NCBI GenBank assembly: GCA_913055875.1
Contig: CAJXJY010000001.1
Location: 558,001 to 622,000 of the forward strand
Direction of reading: 5' to 3'
Source of the DNA: an uncultured Altererythrobacter sp.
Lineage (GTDB): Bacteria > Pseudomonadota > Alphaproteobacteria > Sphingomonadales > Sphingomonadaceae
DNA: 64,000 nucleotides
The notes below the pieces were generated by a model. That model made no database searches. It was not told where the DNA came from and was given only the letters and a program-made list of their open reading frames with translations. The number at the start of each line of letters is the position of its first letter. Within the stretch, counting starts at the first letter, position 1. A program made the position numbers and the translations under genes. Shown here in pieces: positions 23,206 through 34,922 of this stretch.

Positions 23206-24727
23206 TCTCTCCCCCGGCGCGCTCGACCTGGCAGCGCTCGAAACGTTGTACCGTTCGGGCGATCCGTTCCGCCTCGATGGCGACGCCATGGCGGCGGTGG
23301 CGCAATCGGCGCAGCGGCTCGGCAAGGCGGTTGCGGGCGGCGAGGCGATCTACGGGGTCAATACCGGCTTCGGCAAGCTCGCCAGCGTGCGGATCGGGGC
23401 GGAGGACCTCGGCACGTTGCAGCGCAATCTGGTGCTGTCGCACAGCGCAGGGTTCGGAGAGCCGCTGCCGCCGGAGATCGTCCGCTTCGTCATCGCGCTC
23501 AAATGCGTCTCGCTCGGCCGCGGTGCCTCGGGCGTGCGGCCGGTGGTGGTCGAGCGGCTGCAGCAACTGGTCGAAGCCGGCGTCGTCCCGGTCGTGCCCG
23601 AAAAGGGCTCGGTCGGCGCCTCGGGCGATCTCGCCCCGCTGGCGCATGTCGCGGCGACGCTGATCGGCGAGGGCGAGGCGTTCCACAAGGGCGAGCGGAT
23701 GGCCGCGGGCGATGCCCTGCAGCGCGCCGGGCTCGAACCGCTGGTGCTCGAGGCCAAGGAAGGGATCGCGCTGCTCAACGGGACGCAGGTCTCGACCGCG
23801 CTTGCGCTGGCGCACCTGTTCGACGGATGGCGGCTGGCGGTCAATTCGCTCGTCACCACCGCGCTCTCGCTCGATGCGGCGATGGCCTCGACCGCGCCGT
23901 TCCGCGACGAAATCCACACGCTGCGGGGCCATCGCGGGCAGGTGCTCGCCGCGCGCATCGTGCGCGAACTGGTCGAGGGCTCGCAGATCCGCGAGAGCCA
24001 TCGCGAGGACGACCAGCGGGTGCAGGACCCCTATTGCCTGCGCTGCGCGCCGCAGGTGGTCGGCGCCTGCCTCGACCAGCTCGCGCATGCCGGCGAAGTG
24101 CTACGGATCGAGGCCAACGCCGCGACCGACAACCCGCTGGTGCTGAGCGACGGGAGCATCGTCTCGGGCGGCAATTTCCACGCCGAGCCGGTCGGGCTGG
24201 CGGCGGATTCGATCGCCATCGCGCTGTCCGAGATCGGCTGCATCGCGCAGCGGCGGATCGCGTTGCTGGTCGATCCGACGCTCAATTTCGACCTGCCCGC
24301 CTTCCTCGCCCCGCAGCCCGGGCTGCAATCGGGCTTGATGATCGCGGAAGTCACCTCGGCGGCGCTGATGAGCGAGAACAAGGCGCTGGCCAATCCGCGG
24401 GTGATCGATTCGACCCCGACCTCGGCCAACCAGGAGGACCACGTGTCGATGTCGTGCCACGGCGCGCGGCGGCTGGGCGAGATGAACGCCAATCTCGCGG
24501 CTATCCTCGGGATCGAGGCGATGACCGCGGCGCAGGGGGTCGATTTTCGAGCGCCGCTGGAAACGAGCGCGGCGCTGCAGGCGGTGATCGCGCGCATCCG
24601 TGCCGCGAGTCCCTCGCTGACCGAGGACCGGCTGATGGCGCCCGATATCGCGGCGATGGCGGAACTGGTCGCGAGCGGTGCGCTGGCCGAGGGGCTCGAA
24701 GCCGCGGCGATCGGCGGGTTCGCGTGA
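23198..24727 (+). CDS. hutH: Histidine ammonia-lyase HutH
   Basis: HutH deaminates L-histidine to trans-urocanate. The 509-aa length matches the family. The Ala-Ser-Gly triad that cyclises to the MIO cofactor is at residues 141-143 in [14 protein letters not shown]. Substrate-site segments [12 protein letters not shown] (51-62) and DNPLVLSDG are present. Its stop overlaps the hutG start (GTGA), so expression is translationally coupled. Confidence 0.97.
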   Translation: MHDLSPGALDLAALETLYRSGDPFRLDGDAMAAVAQSAQRLGKAVAGGEAIYGVNTGFGKLASVRIGAEDLGTLQRNLVLSHSAGFGEPLPPEIVRFVIALKCVSLGRGASGVRPVVVERLQQLVEAGVVPVVPEKGSVGASGDLAPLAHVAATLIGEGEAFHKGERMAAGDALQRAGLEPLVLEAKEGIALLNGTQVSTALALAHLFDGWRLAVNSLVTTALSLDAAMASTAPFRDEIHTLRGHRGQVLAARIVRELVEGSQIRESHREDDQRVQDPYCLRCAPQVVGACLDQLAHAGEVLRIEANAATDNPLVLSDGSIVSGGNFHAEPVGLAADSIAIALSEIGCIAQRRIALLVDPTLNFDLPAFLAPQPGLQSGLMIAEVTSAALMSENKALANPRVIDSTPTSANQEDHVSMSCHGARRLGEMNANLAAILGIEAMTAAQGVDFRAPLETSAALQAVIARIRAASPSLTEDRLMAPDIAAMAELVASGALAEGLEAAAIGGFA

Positions 24728-25511
24728 CCGAGCCGGTCAGCGTCGTTCCCGGCAATTCGCCGCTGGTGCTGGCGCAGCCGCATTCGGGGACCTTCGTGCC
24801 CGGCGATATCCTCCCCGCGCTGAACGAACGCGGCCGTGCGCTGTGCGACACCGACTGGCATATTCCGCTGCTCTATGACGGGCTGGTGCCCGGGGCGAGC
24901 GTGGTGCGCGCCGAGTTCGGGCGCTACGTGATCGACGCCAACCGGCCGCCGGACGGCGAGAGCCTCTATCCCGGACAGAACACCACCGGGCTGGTGCCGC
25001 TGGTCGATTTCGAGGGCGAGAACATCTGGAGCGAGGTGCCGGACGAGGAGGAGATCGCGCGTCGTCTCGCGGCGTTCCACGGCCCCTACCATGCAGCGCT
25101 GCGCGCCGAGCTGGAGCGGGTGCGCGCCGCGCACGGCTTCGCGGTGCTGTACGATTGCCATTCGATCCGTTCGCAGCTGCCCTTTCTGTTCGACGGGACG
25201 TTGCCGACCCTCAATGTCGGTACCGACAGCGGGCGGACCTGCGCGCCCGCGCTCGAACGGGCGGTGGCGGAAGCCTGTGCTGCCGGGCCGTTCACCCATG
25301 TCGTCAACGGCCGCTTTCGCGGCGGCTGGACCACGCGACACTACGGCGAGCCCGGCGGGAATATCCACGCGGTCCAGATGGAGATCGCGCAGTCGGCCTA
25401 TCTCGAGCGCGAGACGCCGCCTTTTCCCTACTCGACCGAAAAGGCGGCAGTCTTGCGCGACACGCTCGCGCGCGTCTTCGCCGGGATCGAAAGCACTTTC
25501 GGAGAGCTTGC

Positions 25512-25515
<4 letters not shown>
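24724..25515 (+). CDS. hutG: N-formylglutamate amidohydrolase HutG
   Basis: HutG hydrolyses N-formyl-L-glutamate to glutamate and formate, the final step of the HutF route. The 263-aa protein has PHSGTFVP near the N-terminus, [11 protein letters not shown], a [15 protein letters not shown] metal-binding segment and [14 protein letters not shown]. The start is GTG at 24724, overlapping the hutH stop, and its own stop overlaps the hutU ATG. Confidence 0.93.
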
Positions 25516-27185
<1,670 letters not shown>

Positions 27186-27207
27186 TACGGTTTCAATCGA
27201 AACCGTA
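27186..27207. promoter_or_regulatory. Perfect inverted repeat before the E1 gene
   Basis: TACGGTTTC (27186-27194) and its exact complement GAAACCGTA (27199-27207) are separated by AATC. It starts one base after the hutU stop and ends 18 bp before the E1 start. A 9-bp palindrome with a short centre suits an operator for a dimeric regulator such as a TetR or LacI member. A small mRNA hairpin is the alternative. Confidence 0.5.
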
Positions 27208-27225
27208 CTGCCCTAAGCGCGCCGC

Positions 27226-29415
27226 ATGGATCGGGCCCAGATCGTTCATGACAATTTCCTCCGCCGCGTGGGCGAGGGCGACCTGCCTGCCGGTGCCGAG
27301 CCCGCCGGCCCGCTGACCCACGAGGGTGCGGTTCGGCTCTACCGCTCGGGCTGCCTGACCCGCGCGCTCGATATCGCCAGCCGCAAGATGCAGGCGGCGG
27401 GGGAGGGGTTCTACACGATCGGCTCCTCGGGCCACGAAGGGATGGCCGCAGTCGCCGCCGCATTGCGCCCGACCGACATGGCGTTCCTGCATTACCGCGA
27501 CGCGGCGTTCCAGATCGAGCGCGCCAACCAGGTGCCGGGGCAGAGCATCTCTTGGAACATGCTGCTGAGCTTCGCCTGCTCGCGCGAGGACCCGATCTCG
27601 GGCGGGCGGCACAAGGTACTCGGCTCGAAAGCGCTGACGATCCCGCCGCAGACCTCGACCATCGCCAGCCACCTGCCCAAGGCGGTCGGCGCGGCCTATT
27701 CGATCGGGCTCGCGAAACGGGTGCGGCCCGAGCATCAGGTGCTGCCTGACGACGCTATCGTCCTGTGCAGCTTCGGCGATGCCAGCGCCAACCACTCTAC
27801 CGCGCAGGGGGCGATCAACACCAGCTGCTGGACCGCCTACCAGCATGTACCGATGCCGCTGCTGTGGGTGTGCGAGGATAACGGGATCGGGATTTCCACC
27901 GTGACCCCGACCGGCTGGATCGCCGCCAATTTCTCGAACAAGCCCGACCTCGAATATTTTGCCTGCGACGGGCTCGATATCTACGACACCTACCGCACGG
28001 CCCGCGAGGCAGCGGAGTACGTCCGTACCCGCCGCAAGCCGGCCTTCCTGCATATCCGCACGGTGCGGCTCTACGGCCATGCCGGAGCCGATGTACAGAC
28101 CGCCTACATGTCCAGGGGTCAGGTCGAAGCCGACGAGGCCAACGATCCGCTGCTGCATTCGGTGCGGCTGCTGGAGCAGGCCGAGGCGCTCGAACGAAAG
28201 GAGGCGCTGGCGATCTACCGGCAGACGCTCGACCGCGTCGAGCGTATCCGCGTTGAAGCGGTGACTCGTCCGCGGCTCGAAACCGCCGAACGGGTCATGG
28301 CCAGCCTGATCCCGCCTCGACGCGACAATACACCGTCGAACGGGCCTTCTGCAGAAGCGCGCGCCAAGGCCTTCGGCGGCGATCTCAAGGCGATGGAGCA
28401 GCCGCAGATCATGTCGCGGCTGATCAACTGGGCGCTGACCGATTCTATGCTCGAACACCGCGAAATCGCGCTGATGGGGGAGGATATCGGGGCGAAGGGC
28501 GGGGTCTATGGGGTCACGCAGAAACTCAGCGCGCGCTTCGGGCGCGCGCGGGTGATCGACACGTTGCTCGACGAACAGTCGATTCTCGGCCTCGGCCTCG
28601 GCATGGCGCATAACGGGCTGCTGCCGATCCCCGAGATCCAGTTCCTCGCCTATCTCCACAATGCCGAGGACCAGCTGCGCGGCGAGGGCGCGACGCTGCC
28701 GTTCTTCTCGAACGGACAATTCACCAACCCCATGGTCGTGCGGATCGCCGGGCTCGGTTACCAGAAAGGCTTCGGGGGGCATTTCCATAACGACAACAGC
28801 TTCGCCGTATTGCGCGATATCCCTGGGCTGATCCTGTGCTGTCCCTCGAACGGCGCCGACGCGGCGAAGCTGCTGCGCGAATGCGTGCGGCTGGCGCGCG
28901 AGGAGCAGCGGCTGGTGGTGTTCCTCGAACCGATCGCGCTCTACCCGATGCGCGATTTGCACGAACCGGGTGACGGGCTGTGGCTGCGGCACTATCCCGA
29001 TCCGGGCGAGCGGATCGGCTTCGGGCAGGTGACCAGCCACGGCGATGGTACGGACCTGGCCATCGTCAGCTACGCCAACGGGCTGCATCTCTCGCTGCAG
29101 GCGCAGAAGCGGCTGGCCGAGGCCGGCGTGGAGGCGCGTGCGATCGACTTGCACTGGCTCAACCCGCTGCCCGAAGAAGCGCTGCTCGAAGCCATTGGCG
29201 ATGCGAAGCGCGTGCTGGTGGTCGACGAGACGCGCCGCACAGGCGGGCTCGCCGAGGCGCTGATCATGTTGCTGACCGAGCGGACCGACAAGCCGCTCGC
29301 GCGCTGCTGTGCCGAGGACAGCTTCATCCCGACCGGCCCCGCCTATGCCGCAACCATGCCCGGCGTGGAGGGAATCGTGTCGGCGGCGCGCAACCTCGCG
29401 GAGTGCGCCGCATGA
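27226..29415 (+). CDS. Fused E1 alpha-beta thiamine-diphosphate dehydrogenase
   Basis: The 729-aa protein joins the alpha and beta parts of a 2-oxo acid dehydrogenase E1 in one chain. The alpha half (1-340) has the ThDP motif FGDASANHS through EDNGIGIS, with GDA in place of GDG. The beta half (about 385-729) has LMGEDIGAKGGVYGVT, the FGGHFHNDNSFAVL pocket and VVDETRRTGGLAEAL. No E2 or E3 gene is nearby. It lies 40 bp after hutU behind a palindrome and overlaps the next gene (ATGA). Branched-chain or pyruvate-like substrates are possible, and the link to histidine catabolism is unproven. Confidence 0.8.
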   Translation: MDRAQIVHDNFLRRVGEGDLPAGAEPAGPLTHEGAVRLYRSGCLTRALDIASRKMQAAGEGFYTIGSSGHEGMAAVAAALRPTDMAFLHYRDAAFQIERANQVPGQSISWNMLLSFACSREDPISGGRHKVLGSKALTIPPQTSTIASHLPKAVGAAYSIGLAKRVRPEHQVLPDDAIVLCSFGDASANHSTAQGAINTSCWTAYQHVPMPLLWVCEDNGIGISTVTPTGWIAANFSNKPDLEYFACDGLDIYDTYRTAREAAEYVRTRRKPAFLHIRTVRLYGHAGADVQTAYMSRGQVEADEANDPLLHSVRLLEQAEALERKEALAIYRQTLDRVERIRVEAVTRPRLETAERVMASLIPPRRDNTPSNGPSAEARAKAFGGDLKAMEQPQIMSRLINWALTDSMLEHREIALMGEDIGAKGGVYGVTQKLSARFGRARVIDTLLDEQSILGLGLGMAHNGLLPIPEIQFLAYLHNAEDQLRGEGATLPFFSNGQFTNPMVVRIAGLGYQKGFGGHFHNDNSFAVLRDIPGLILCCPSNGADAAKLLRECVRLAREEQRLVVFLEPIALYPMRDLHEPGDGLWLRHYPDPGERIGFGQVTSHGDGTDLAIVSYANGLHLSLQAQKRLAEAGVEARAIDLHWLNPLPEEALLEAIGDAKRVLVVDETRRTGGLAEALIMLLTERTDKPLARCCAEDSFIPTGPAYAATMPGVEGIVSAARNLAECAA

Positions 29416-30446
29416 AAACCGCCGTCGTCATCTGCCCCGGTCGCGGGACCTATAACAAAGCCGAACTCGGCTATTTGGCGCGGCACTTCCCCGATGCCGG
29501 CCTCCTCGCCGCATTCGATGCGCAGCGCGAGGCGGCGGGGCAGGAGACGCTAACCGCGCTCGATAGCGCGGAGAGATTCAGCCTCGCCAAGCATACGCGC
29601 GGCGACAACGCCTCTGGCCTGATCTACGCCGCCACCTTGGGCGATTTCCTCGCCATCGACCGCGAGGAAATCGAGATCGTCGCGGTCACCGGCAATTCGA
29701 TGGGCTGGTATTCGGCGCTCGGCTGCGCCAGAGCGCTGTCGGCGGAGGACGGCTTTACCGTCGCCAATACGATGGGTACGCTGATGCAGCAGGCGCTGAT
29801 CGGCGGGCAGCTGGTCCATCCGTTTCTCGGCGACGATTGGCGCCCCGATCCGGCGCGCAAGGCCGAACTGCTCGCGCTGGTCGCAAATATCGATGCGCGC
29901 ACCGATCACGTCTTGGCACTGTCCATCGATCTCGGCGGGATGCTCGTACTGGCGGGCGACGAGGCGGGTCTGAAGGCGTTCGAGGCGGCGGTCGAGCCGG
30001 TCGAAGGGCGTTTTCCGATGCGGCTCGGCAACCATGCCGCCTTCCACACTCATCTGCAGCAGCCGGTGGCGGAGCAAGGCCGCGCGGCGCTCTCGCCTGA
30101 CCTGTTCGGCCAGCCCGACCTGCCGCTGATCGACGGGCGCGGCGCGATCTGGTGGCCGCGTGCCACCGACGCCGTGGTGCTGAGGGACTATACGCTCGGC
30201 CATCAGGTCGTCGAAAGCTACGACTTCACCCGCGCCGTCACGATAGCCGCGCACGAATTCGCACCCGACCTGTTCATCGTCACCGGTCCCGGCACCACGC
30301 TCGGCGGCGCGGTGGCGCAGGCGCTGGTGCTTGCCGATTGGCGCGGCATGGGAAGCAAGGCCGATTTCAGGGCAAGGCAGGAAGCGGAACCGCTGCTCGT
30401 CGCCATGGGAATGGAAGAACAGCGCGCGCGGGCGACGGGTCAATAG
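29412..30446 (+). CDS. FabD-like acyltransferase of unknown role
   Basis: The 344-aa protein resembles malonyl-CoA:ACP transacylases. The nucleophile elbow is GNSMG (94-98, Ser96), and a later segment NHAAFHTHLQ supplies the expected His. The N-terminal ICPGRGTYNKAELGYL replaces the usual FPGQGSQ start, which suggests a divergent subfamily. It is translationally coupled to the E1 fusion gene, so E1 might make an acyl group that this enzyme moves to a carrier. No acyl carrier protein is encoded nearby. The 3' end overlaps the convergent TonB receptor gene by 7 bp. Confidence 0.72.
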   Translation: MKTAVVICPGRGTYNKAELGYLARHFPDAGLLAAFDAQREAAGQETLTALDSAERFSLAKHTRGDNASGLIYAATLGDFLAIDREEIEIVAVTGNSMGWYSALGCARALSAEDGFTVANTMGTLMQQALIGGQLVHPFLGDDWRPDPARKAELLALVANIDARTDHVLALSIDLGGMLVLAGDEAGLKAFEAAVEPVEGRFPMRLGNHAAFHTHLQQPVAEQGRAALSPDLFGQPDLPLIDGRGAIWWPRATDAVVLRDYTLGHQVVESYDFTRAVTIAAHEFAPDLFIVTGPGTTLGGAVAQALVLADWRGMGSKADFRARQEAEPLLVAMGMEEQRARATGQ

Positions 30447-32461
30447 CCGAATCGCAATCCCGCCCATACCGTACGCGGCACGCCGAGATCGAGCGATCCG
30501 CCCGAATTGCGCGTGACGATCGTCTCATTGGTAAGGTTTTCTCCGCGCAGCACGAGCGAGAACCGCTCGCCAAGCGGCACCTTCGCATGGGCTCCCAGCG
30601 TAGTGACCGCGGGCAGCCGGTCGGTTTCGAGGTCGCTCTCGAACTGCGCGCCGACATGGCGAAGCGTGGCCGAGAGCAGCCAGCCTTGCGCCGGTTCCCA
30701 GGCCACAGTGGCACCCGCCGCAAATTCGGGAGTCTGCGGCGGGCGGTTGCCGTCGAGCTCGAGCGAGGGGCCTCGGCCTTCCACCTGCGCATCGGTATAG
30801 GCGAGCGTCCCGTCGAAGCTGATCTCACCGCGCGAGACGGACAAACCCGCTTCGATCCCGCGCGCTTCGATCGCGGGCAGGTTCTGCCGTTGCCGCAGGT
30901 TGGGCGCGAGCGTGACGTTGGCGATGCCGTTCTCGACTTGGTTGTCGAATGCGGTCAGCGAGAGTTCCACGCCCCCGGCCGGTGTCCAGTCAAAACCCGC
31001 CTCGAATCCTTCCAGCCGCTCGTTTTCGAGCGCCGCATTGGCCTGCGTCACAACAGGAAAGACGACGAAGGGGCGGTAAAGTTCGTTGAGCGTCGGCAGT
31101 CGCAATCCGGTATAGGCGGCGGCGCGCAGGCGGAGCGCTTCACTGGCACTGTAGGCAGCCCCGGCGCGCCAGCTGAGTGTCCAGTCCGTCCGGTCCGGAG
31201 CGAGGGTCTGCTCGACCAGCGCACCGCTCGCATCGCGCGCGCGGTAGAAGCCATTGGTGATCGCCGTACGGTCGGCGCGCAGTCCGCCGGTGAGAACAAG
31301 CTCGCCGAGCGACCAGTCGTTCTCGACGAACAGGCCGAGATCCGAATTGTCGCCCCCGGCGCGCCGGCGTTCGGTCAGATTGCCGCTGAAGGCGCTGTAG
31401 GCCTCTTCCTGCAATTCGCCCGTGGAGCGGCGATAGTCGACGCCCAGCCGCAAGACATGATTGCCCCCGACCGGCGGGCGCAGTTCCAGCTTGCCGCCGA
31501 GCCCGGTCGAGGGCGTGTTGCGCTGGTCGAGTACGCGCACGAAGCGGGTCGAACTGATCACGATATTGGAGAAGTTGCGCGCTTGCACGTAAGCCAGCGC
31601 ATCGAACTGCCAGCGTCCGCGCCCGATCAGCCGGATGCTGGCATCCTGCCCCTCGCTCGACGAATCGGCGCCGTCGAAACGCAAGGTGCGCTCGTCGCGG
31701 AACACCAGCCCCCGTGCCTGCAATTCGATCTCGGGCGCGAGAGGTGCGACGCCGCGCACCCCGGCAGACCAGCTGTCGAACGCAGCGCGCGCGGTTGCCG
31801 GAACGCGATCCACTGCGGGGGTGGTAAAAAAGCCGCGGCCACGGTCCCAGCGTCCGCTGACTACCCCGAAACCGCCGCCGAGCCGCGATCCGATCGAAGC
31901 GCTCGCTTCGGTCTCGCCGCGGTCGTTGGCGAGTAACGATGCGGATGTGGGGCCGAGCGTCGCGAAGTCGGCGCTCTCCAGCTCGATCGTCCCGGCCAGC
32001 GCGCCGGCGCCGAACGGCCCCGATCCCCCGCCGCGCGTCACCCGGATCGAGCCGAGCCGTTCGGGCGCGATCGCGCTCAGCGGGATGTAGCCGAAAAACG
32101 GGTCGGCCATCGGCACCCCGTCGAGCAGCACCAGCGCGCGGCTGGTCGCGTTGCCGCCGAGCGCGCGCAACGTCACCCCCTGCGCGCTCGGGTTGGACGA
32201 ACGGCTGTCGGAGCGGCGGAATTGCTGGAACCCGGCGACCGCGCCGAGCACCTCCTCGATCCGCCCCGAGGGCGCCGAGACGATCCGCTCGCGTGCGATC
32301 TCCACCGCCGCATAGGCCGGAGCCGCCGGGGTCTCGGGCAGGCCGGTGCCGGTAACCACGATCATGACGTCTTCGCCGCGTTCGTCACTTTCCTGCGCGG
32401 CGAGCGCACCGGGCAGCGAAGCGGAAAACAGGGCGAGAAGGGGCAGTCGGGCCGGTCGCAT
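30440..32461 (-). CDS. TonB-dependent outer membrane receptor
   Basis: The 673-aa protein imports a ligand across the outer membrane using TonB energy. A signal peptide (1-22, ending LPGALA) is followed by a TonB-box-like VMIVVTG, a plug domain (about 40-165, with LRALGGNATSRALVLLDGVPM) and a 22-strand-type barrel ending in the aromatic residue typical of outer membrane proteins (AGLRFGY). The start at 32461 was chosen for the signal peptide. The size suits cobalamin- or small-ligand receptors, and the substrate is unknown. Confidence 0.87.
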   Translation of the reverse strand: MRPARLPLLALFSASLPGALAAQESDERGEDVMIVVTGTGLPETPAAPAYAAVEIARERIVSAPSGRIEEVLGAVAGFQQFRRSDSRSSNPSAQGVTLRALGGNATSRALVLLDGVPMADPFFGYIPLSAIAPERLGSIRVTRGGGSGPFGAGALAGTIELESADFATLGPTSASLLANDRGETEASASIGSRLGGGFGVVSGRWDRGRGFFTTPAVDRVPATARAAFDSWSAGVRGVAPLAPEIELQARGLVFRDERTLRFDGADSSSEGQDASIRLIGRGRWQFDALAYVQARNFSNIVISSTRFVRVLDQRNTPSTGLGGKLELRPPVGGNHVLRLGVDYRRSTGELQEEAYSAFSGNLTERRRAGGDNSDLGLFVENDWSLGELVLTGGLRADRTAITNGFYRARDASGALVEQTLAPDRTDWTLSWRAGAAYSASEALRLRAAAYTGLRLPTLNELYRPFVVFPVVTQANAALENERLEGFEAGFDWTPAGGVELSLTAFDNQVENGIANVTLAPNLRQRQNLPAIEARGIEAGLSVSRGEISFDGTLAYTDAQVEGRGPSLELDGNRPPQTPEFAAGATVAWEPAQGWLLSATLRHVGAQFESDLETDRLPAVTTLGAHAKVPLGERFSLVLRGENLTNETIVTRNSGGSLDLGVPRTVWAGLRFGY

Positions 32462-32537
32462 ATCGGGCGCCCTAACCGATGGGCGAAGCGCAGTCAGTTG
32501 CAAATTGCCATCGGGACTCGCCAACCGCGCCGTCATG

Positions 32538-32549
32538 GTTTACCTAAAC
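32538..32549. promoter_or_regulatory. Short palindrome upstream of the monooxygenase
   Basis: GTTTA and TAAAC flank CC, just before the ribosome site AAGGAGAG and 17 bp upstream of the start codon. It could be the core of a TetR-type operator. The arms are only 5 bp, so chance is possible. Confidence 0.3.
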
Positions 32550-32566
32550 GTCAAGGAGAGAGGCCC

Positions 32567-34075
32567 ATGCCCGCACCAACCCCAGATTTCGATGTCCTGA
32601 TAGTCGGCGCCGGGATTTCCGGCATCGGCATGGCGGCGCACATGGAAACGATGTGCCCCGATCGCAGCTATGCCCTTGTCGAGCGGCGCGAGAACCTGGG
32701 GGGGACATGGGACCTCTTCCGCTATCCCGGGATCCGGTCGGACAGCGACATGCACACGCTCGGTTTCGTGTTCGAACCGTGGAAGCACGAGAAATCGATC
32801 GCCGACGGCCCTGCGATCCTCGAATATCTCGACCGCATCGTCGACGAGCGAGACATCCGCCGGCACATCAATTTCGGGCACAAGGTGCTCTCCGCCGACT
32901 GGCGCAGCGACGAGGCGCGCTGGCACGTGACGGTCGAGAAGGCGGACGGCAGCCAAAGCGTGATGACCGCGCGTTTCGTTTATCTCGGCTCGGGCTATTA
33001 CGATTACGACAGCCCCTACGATCCAGGTTTCGAATTTGCCGATTTCGACGGACAGGTGGTGCATCCACAATTCTGGCCGGAAGATCTCGACTACACGGGC
33101 AAGAAGGTGGCGGTGATCGGCTCGGGCGCGACCGCGGTCACGATCGTCCCTGCGATGAGCGACAAGGCGGCGCACGTCACCATGCTCCAGCGCACCCCGA
33201 CCTGGATGTTCTCGCGCCCCGCCAAGGATGGGCTGGCCAATTTCCTGCGCAAGATCCTGCCCGAGGAACTGGCTTACAAGATCACCCGCTGGAAGAACAT
33301 CAAGCTGCAGGATTTCGGCTTCAAGCGCGCGCGCGAGAAGCCCGGCAAGGTCGGCGAGGCGCTGCACAAGCGGATCGAGAAGGCGCTCGGCGACAATTTC
33401 GACAAGGCGTCGTTCACACCGCCCTACAATCCGTGGGACCAGCGGCTGTGCCTGGTGCCCGACGACGACCTGTTCGAGGCAATGAACCGCGGCAAGGCCA
33501 GCGTCGTCACCGGGCGGATCAAGCGCTTCGTGAAGGGCGGGATCGAGCTCGAGAACGGCGAGACAGTCGAAGCCGATATCATCGTCACCGCTACCGGCCT
33601 GAAGCTGGCGGTGTGCGGCAAGATCGCGGTCAGCCAAGACGGCGTCCCGGTCGATTTCAGCCGGCGCTATTACTACAAGGGCTGCATGTTCTCGAACCTG
33701 CCCAATCTCGCGGTGGTGTTCGGCTATCTCAACGCCAGCTGGACTTTGCGCGCCGACCTCAATTCGGAATATATCTGCCGCGTGCTGAACGAGATGAAGC
33801 AGCACGATGCCGACGTCGCGGTGCCCGCGCTGAGCGAAGTGCAGGAGGCGGCGCTGGAGGAGGACGACATCTTCGACTTTTCCTCGGGCTACATCCAGCG
33901 CGCGCTCGACATCATGCCCAAGAGCGCGACGCAATATCCGTGGCGGCTCAACCAGGAATACGTGTTCGACCGCAAGATCATGCGCGAGGGCGCAGTCGAC
34001 GACGGCTTGCTGGTGTTCCGCAAGGCGGGCGCGAACGTGGTCGAGCGCGAGGAACAATTGGAAGCGGCGGAGTAG
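32567..34075 (+). CDS. Flavin monooxygenase, Baeyer-Villiger type
   Basis: This FAD/NADPH enzyme probably inserts oxygen next to a ketone. The 502-aa protein has the FAD site VGAGISGIG (13-21), the NADPH site IGSGATAVT (184-192), and between them FDGQVVHPQFWP (160-171), an exact fit to the FxGxxxHxxxWP Baeyer-Villiger signature. No signal peptide is seen. AAGGAG precedes the ATG by about 10 bp. It lies upstream of unrelated genes, so the substrate cannot be inferred from context. Confidence 0.88.
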   Translation: MPAPTPDFDVLIVGAGISGIGMAAHMETMCPDRSYALVERRENLGGTWDLFRYPGIRSDSDMHTLGFVFEPWKHEKSIADGPAILEYLDRIVDERDIRRHINFGHKVLSADWRSDEARWHVTVEKADGSQSVMTARFVYLGSGYYDYDSPYDPGFEFADFDGQVVHPQFWPEDLDYTGKKVAVIGSGATAVTIVPAMSDKAAHVTMLQRTPTWMFSRPAKDGLANFLRKILPEELAYKITRWKNIKLQDFGFKRAREKPGKVGEALHKRIEKALGDNFDKASFTPPYNPWDQRLCLVPDDDLFEAMNRGKASVVTGRIKRFVKGGIELENGETVEADIIVTATGLKLAVCGKIAVSQDGVPVDFSRRYYYKGCMFSNLPNLAVVFGYLNASWTLRADLNSEYICRVLNEMKQHDADVAVPALSEVQEAALEEDDIFDFSSGYIQRALDIMPKSATQYPWRLNQEYVFDRKIMREGAVDDGLLVFRKAGANVVEREEQLEAAE

Positions 34076-34107
34076 AATTGCGCTGCCCGCCGGGCTAGGC
34101 GGATATC

Positions 34108-34863
34108 ATGACCGACCGCATCTACACCGCCGGGCTCGTGGTGATCGGCGACGAGATTCTCTCGGGCCGCACGCACGACAAGAATATCGCGCAGGTCGCG
34201 AGCTGGCTGCAGGTGCAGGGCATCAGGCTGGCCGAAGTGCGCGTTGTGCCCGATATACTCGAAAAGATCGTCGAGGCGGTCAATGCGCTGCGCGAGGCGA
34301 ACGATTACCTGTTCACCACCGGCGGGATCGGCCCGACGCACGACGACATCACGGTCGATGCGGTTGCTGCAGCACTCGGAGTCGACGTGGTCGTGCACCC
34401 GCAAGCGCGTGCGGTCCTGGAGCGGTACTACGCCGACAAGGGCGGGGTGAACGAGGGCCGGTTGCGCATGGCCCGCGTGCCAGACGGGGCCGAGTTGATC
34501 CCCAACCGGATGTCGGGCGCGCCGGGCATCAAGATCGGCAATATCCACCTGATGGCGGGCGTGCCGCACATCACTGCGCAGATGCTCGATTCGCTCACCG
34601 GCACGCTCGAAGGCGGCGCGCCGCTGCTGAGCGAGACGGTCGGCGGCTTCATCCCCGAGAGCGAAGTCGCCCTGCTGCTGCGCGAAGTCGAAAAGGCGCA
34701 CGAAAAGTGCCAGATCGGCAGCTATCCGTTTTTCCGCGAAGGCAAGGTCGGGGCCAATTTCGTCATTCGCTCGACCGATGCCGATGCACTGCAAAGCTGC
34801 CTGCACACGCTGTGCGAAGGGTTGGGCGAGTTGGGCTTCGATTTCACCCCGGGCGGGGTCTGA
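34108..34863 (+). CDS. CinA-like molybdopterin-binding domain protein
   Basis: The 251-aa protein has the MoCF/CinA N-terminal fold: GDEILSGRTHDKN (14-26) and TTGGIGPTHDDITVDAV (70-86). Full CinA is near 400 aa with a C-terminal NMN deamidase domain, absent here. Short stand-alone members exist, and their role is undefined, with pyrophosphatase activity suggested for the domain. It follows the monooxygenase by 32 bp and may share its transcript. Confidence 0.82.
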   Translation: MTDRIYTAGLVVIGDEILSGRTHDKNIAQVASWLQVQGIRLAEVRVVPDILEKIVEAVNALREANDYLFTTGGIGPTHDDITVDAVAAALGVDVVVHPQARAVLERYYADKGGVNEGRLRMARVPDGAELIPNRMSGAPGIKIGNIHLMAGVPHITAQMLDSLTGTLEGGAPLLSETVGGFIPESEVALLLREVEKAHEKCQIGSYPFFREGKVGANFVIRSTDADALQSCLHTLCEGLGELGFDFTPGGV

Positions 34864-34922
34864 CACACCCAAATCGGAAGCTAAAACGCCGCTTTAACCT
34901 TGTTGCGCTATCGCCCGGGCAC

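Noticed and set aside
22120-24088. Long minus-strand frames opposite hutI and hutH
   Set aside because: They are antisense shadows of well-conserved hut genes and show an Arg/Ala/Gly-rich composition without motifs.
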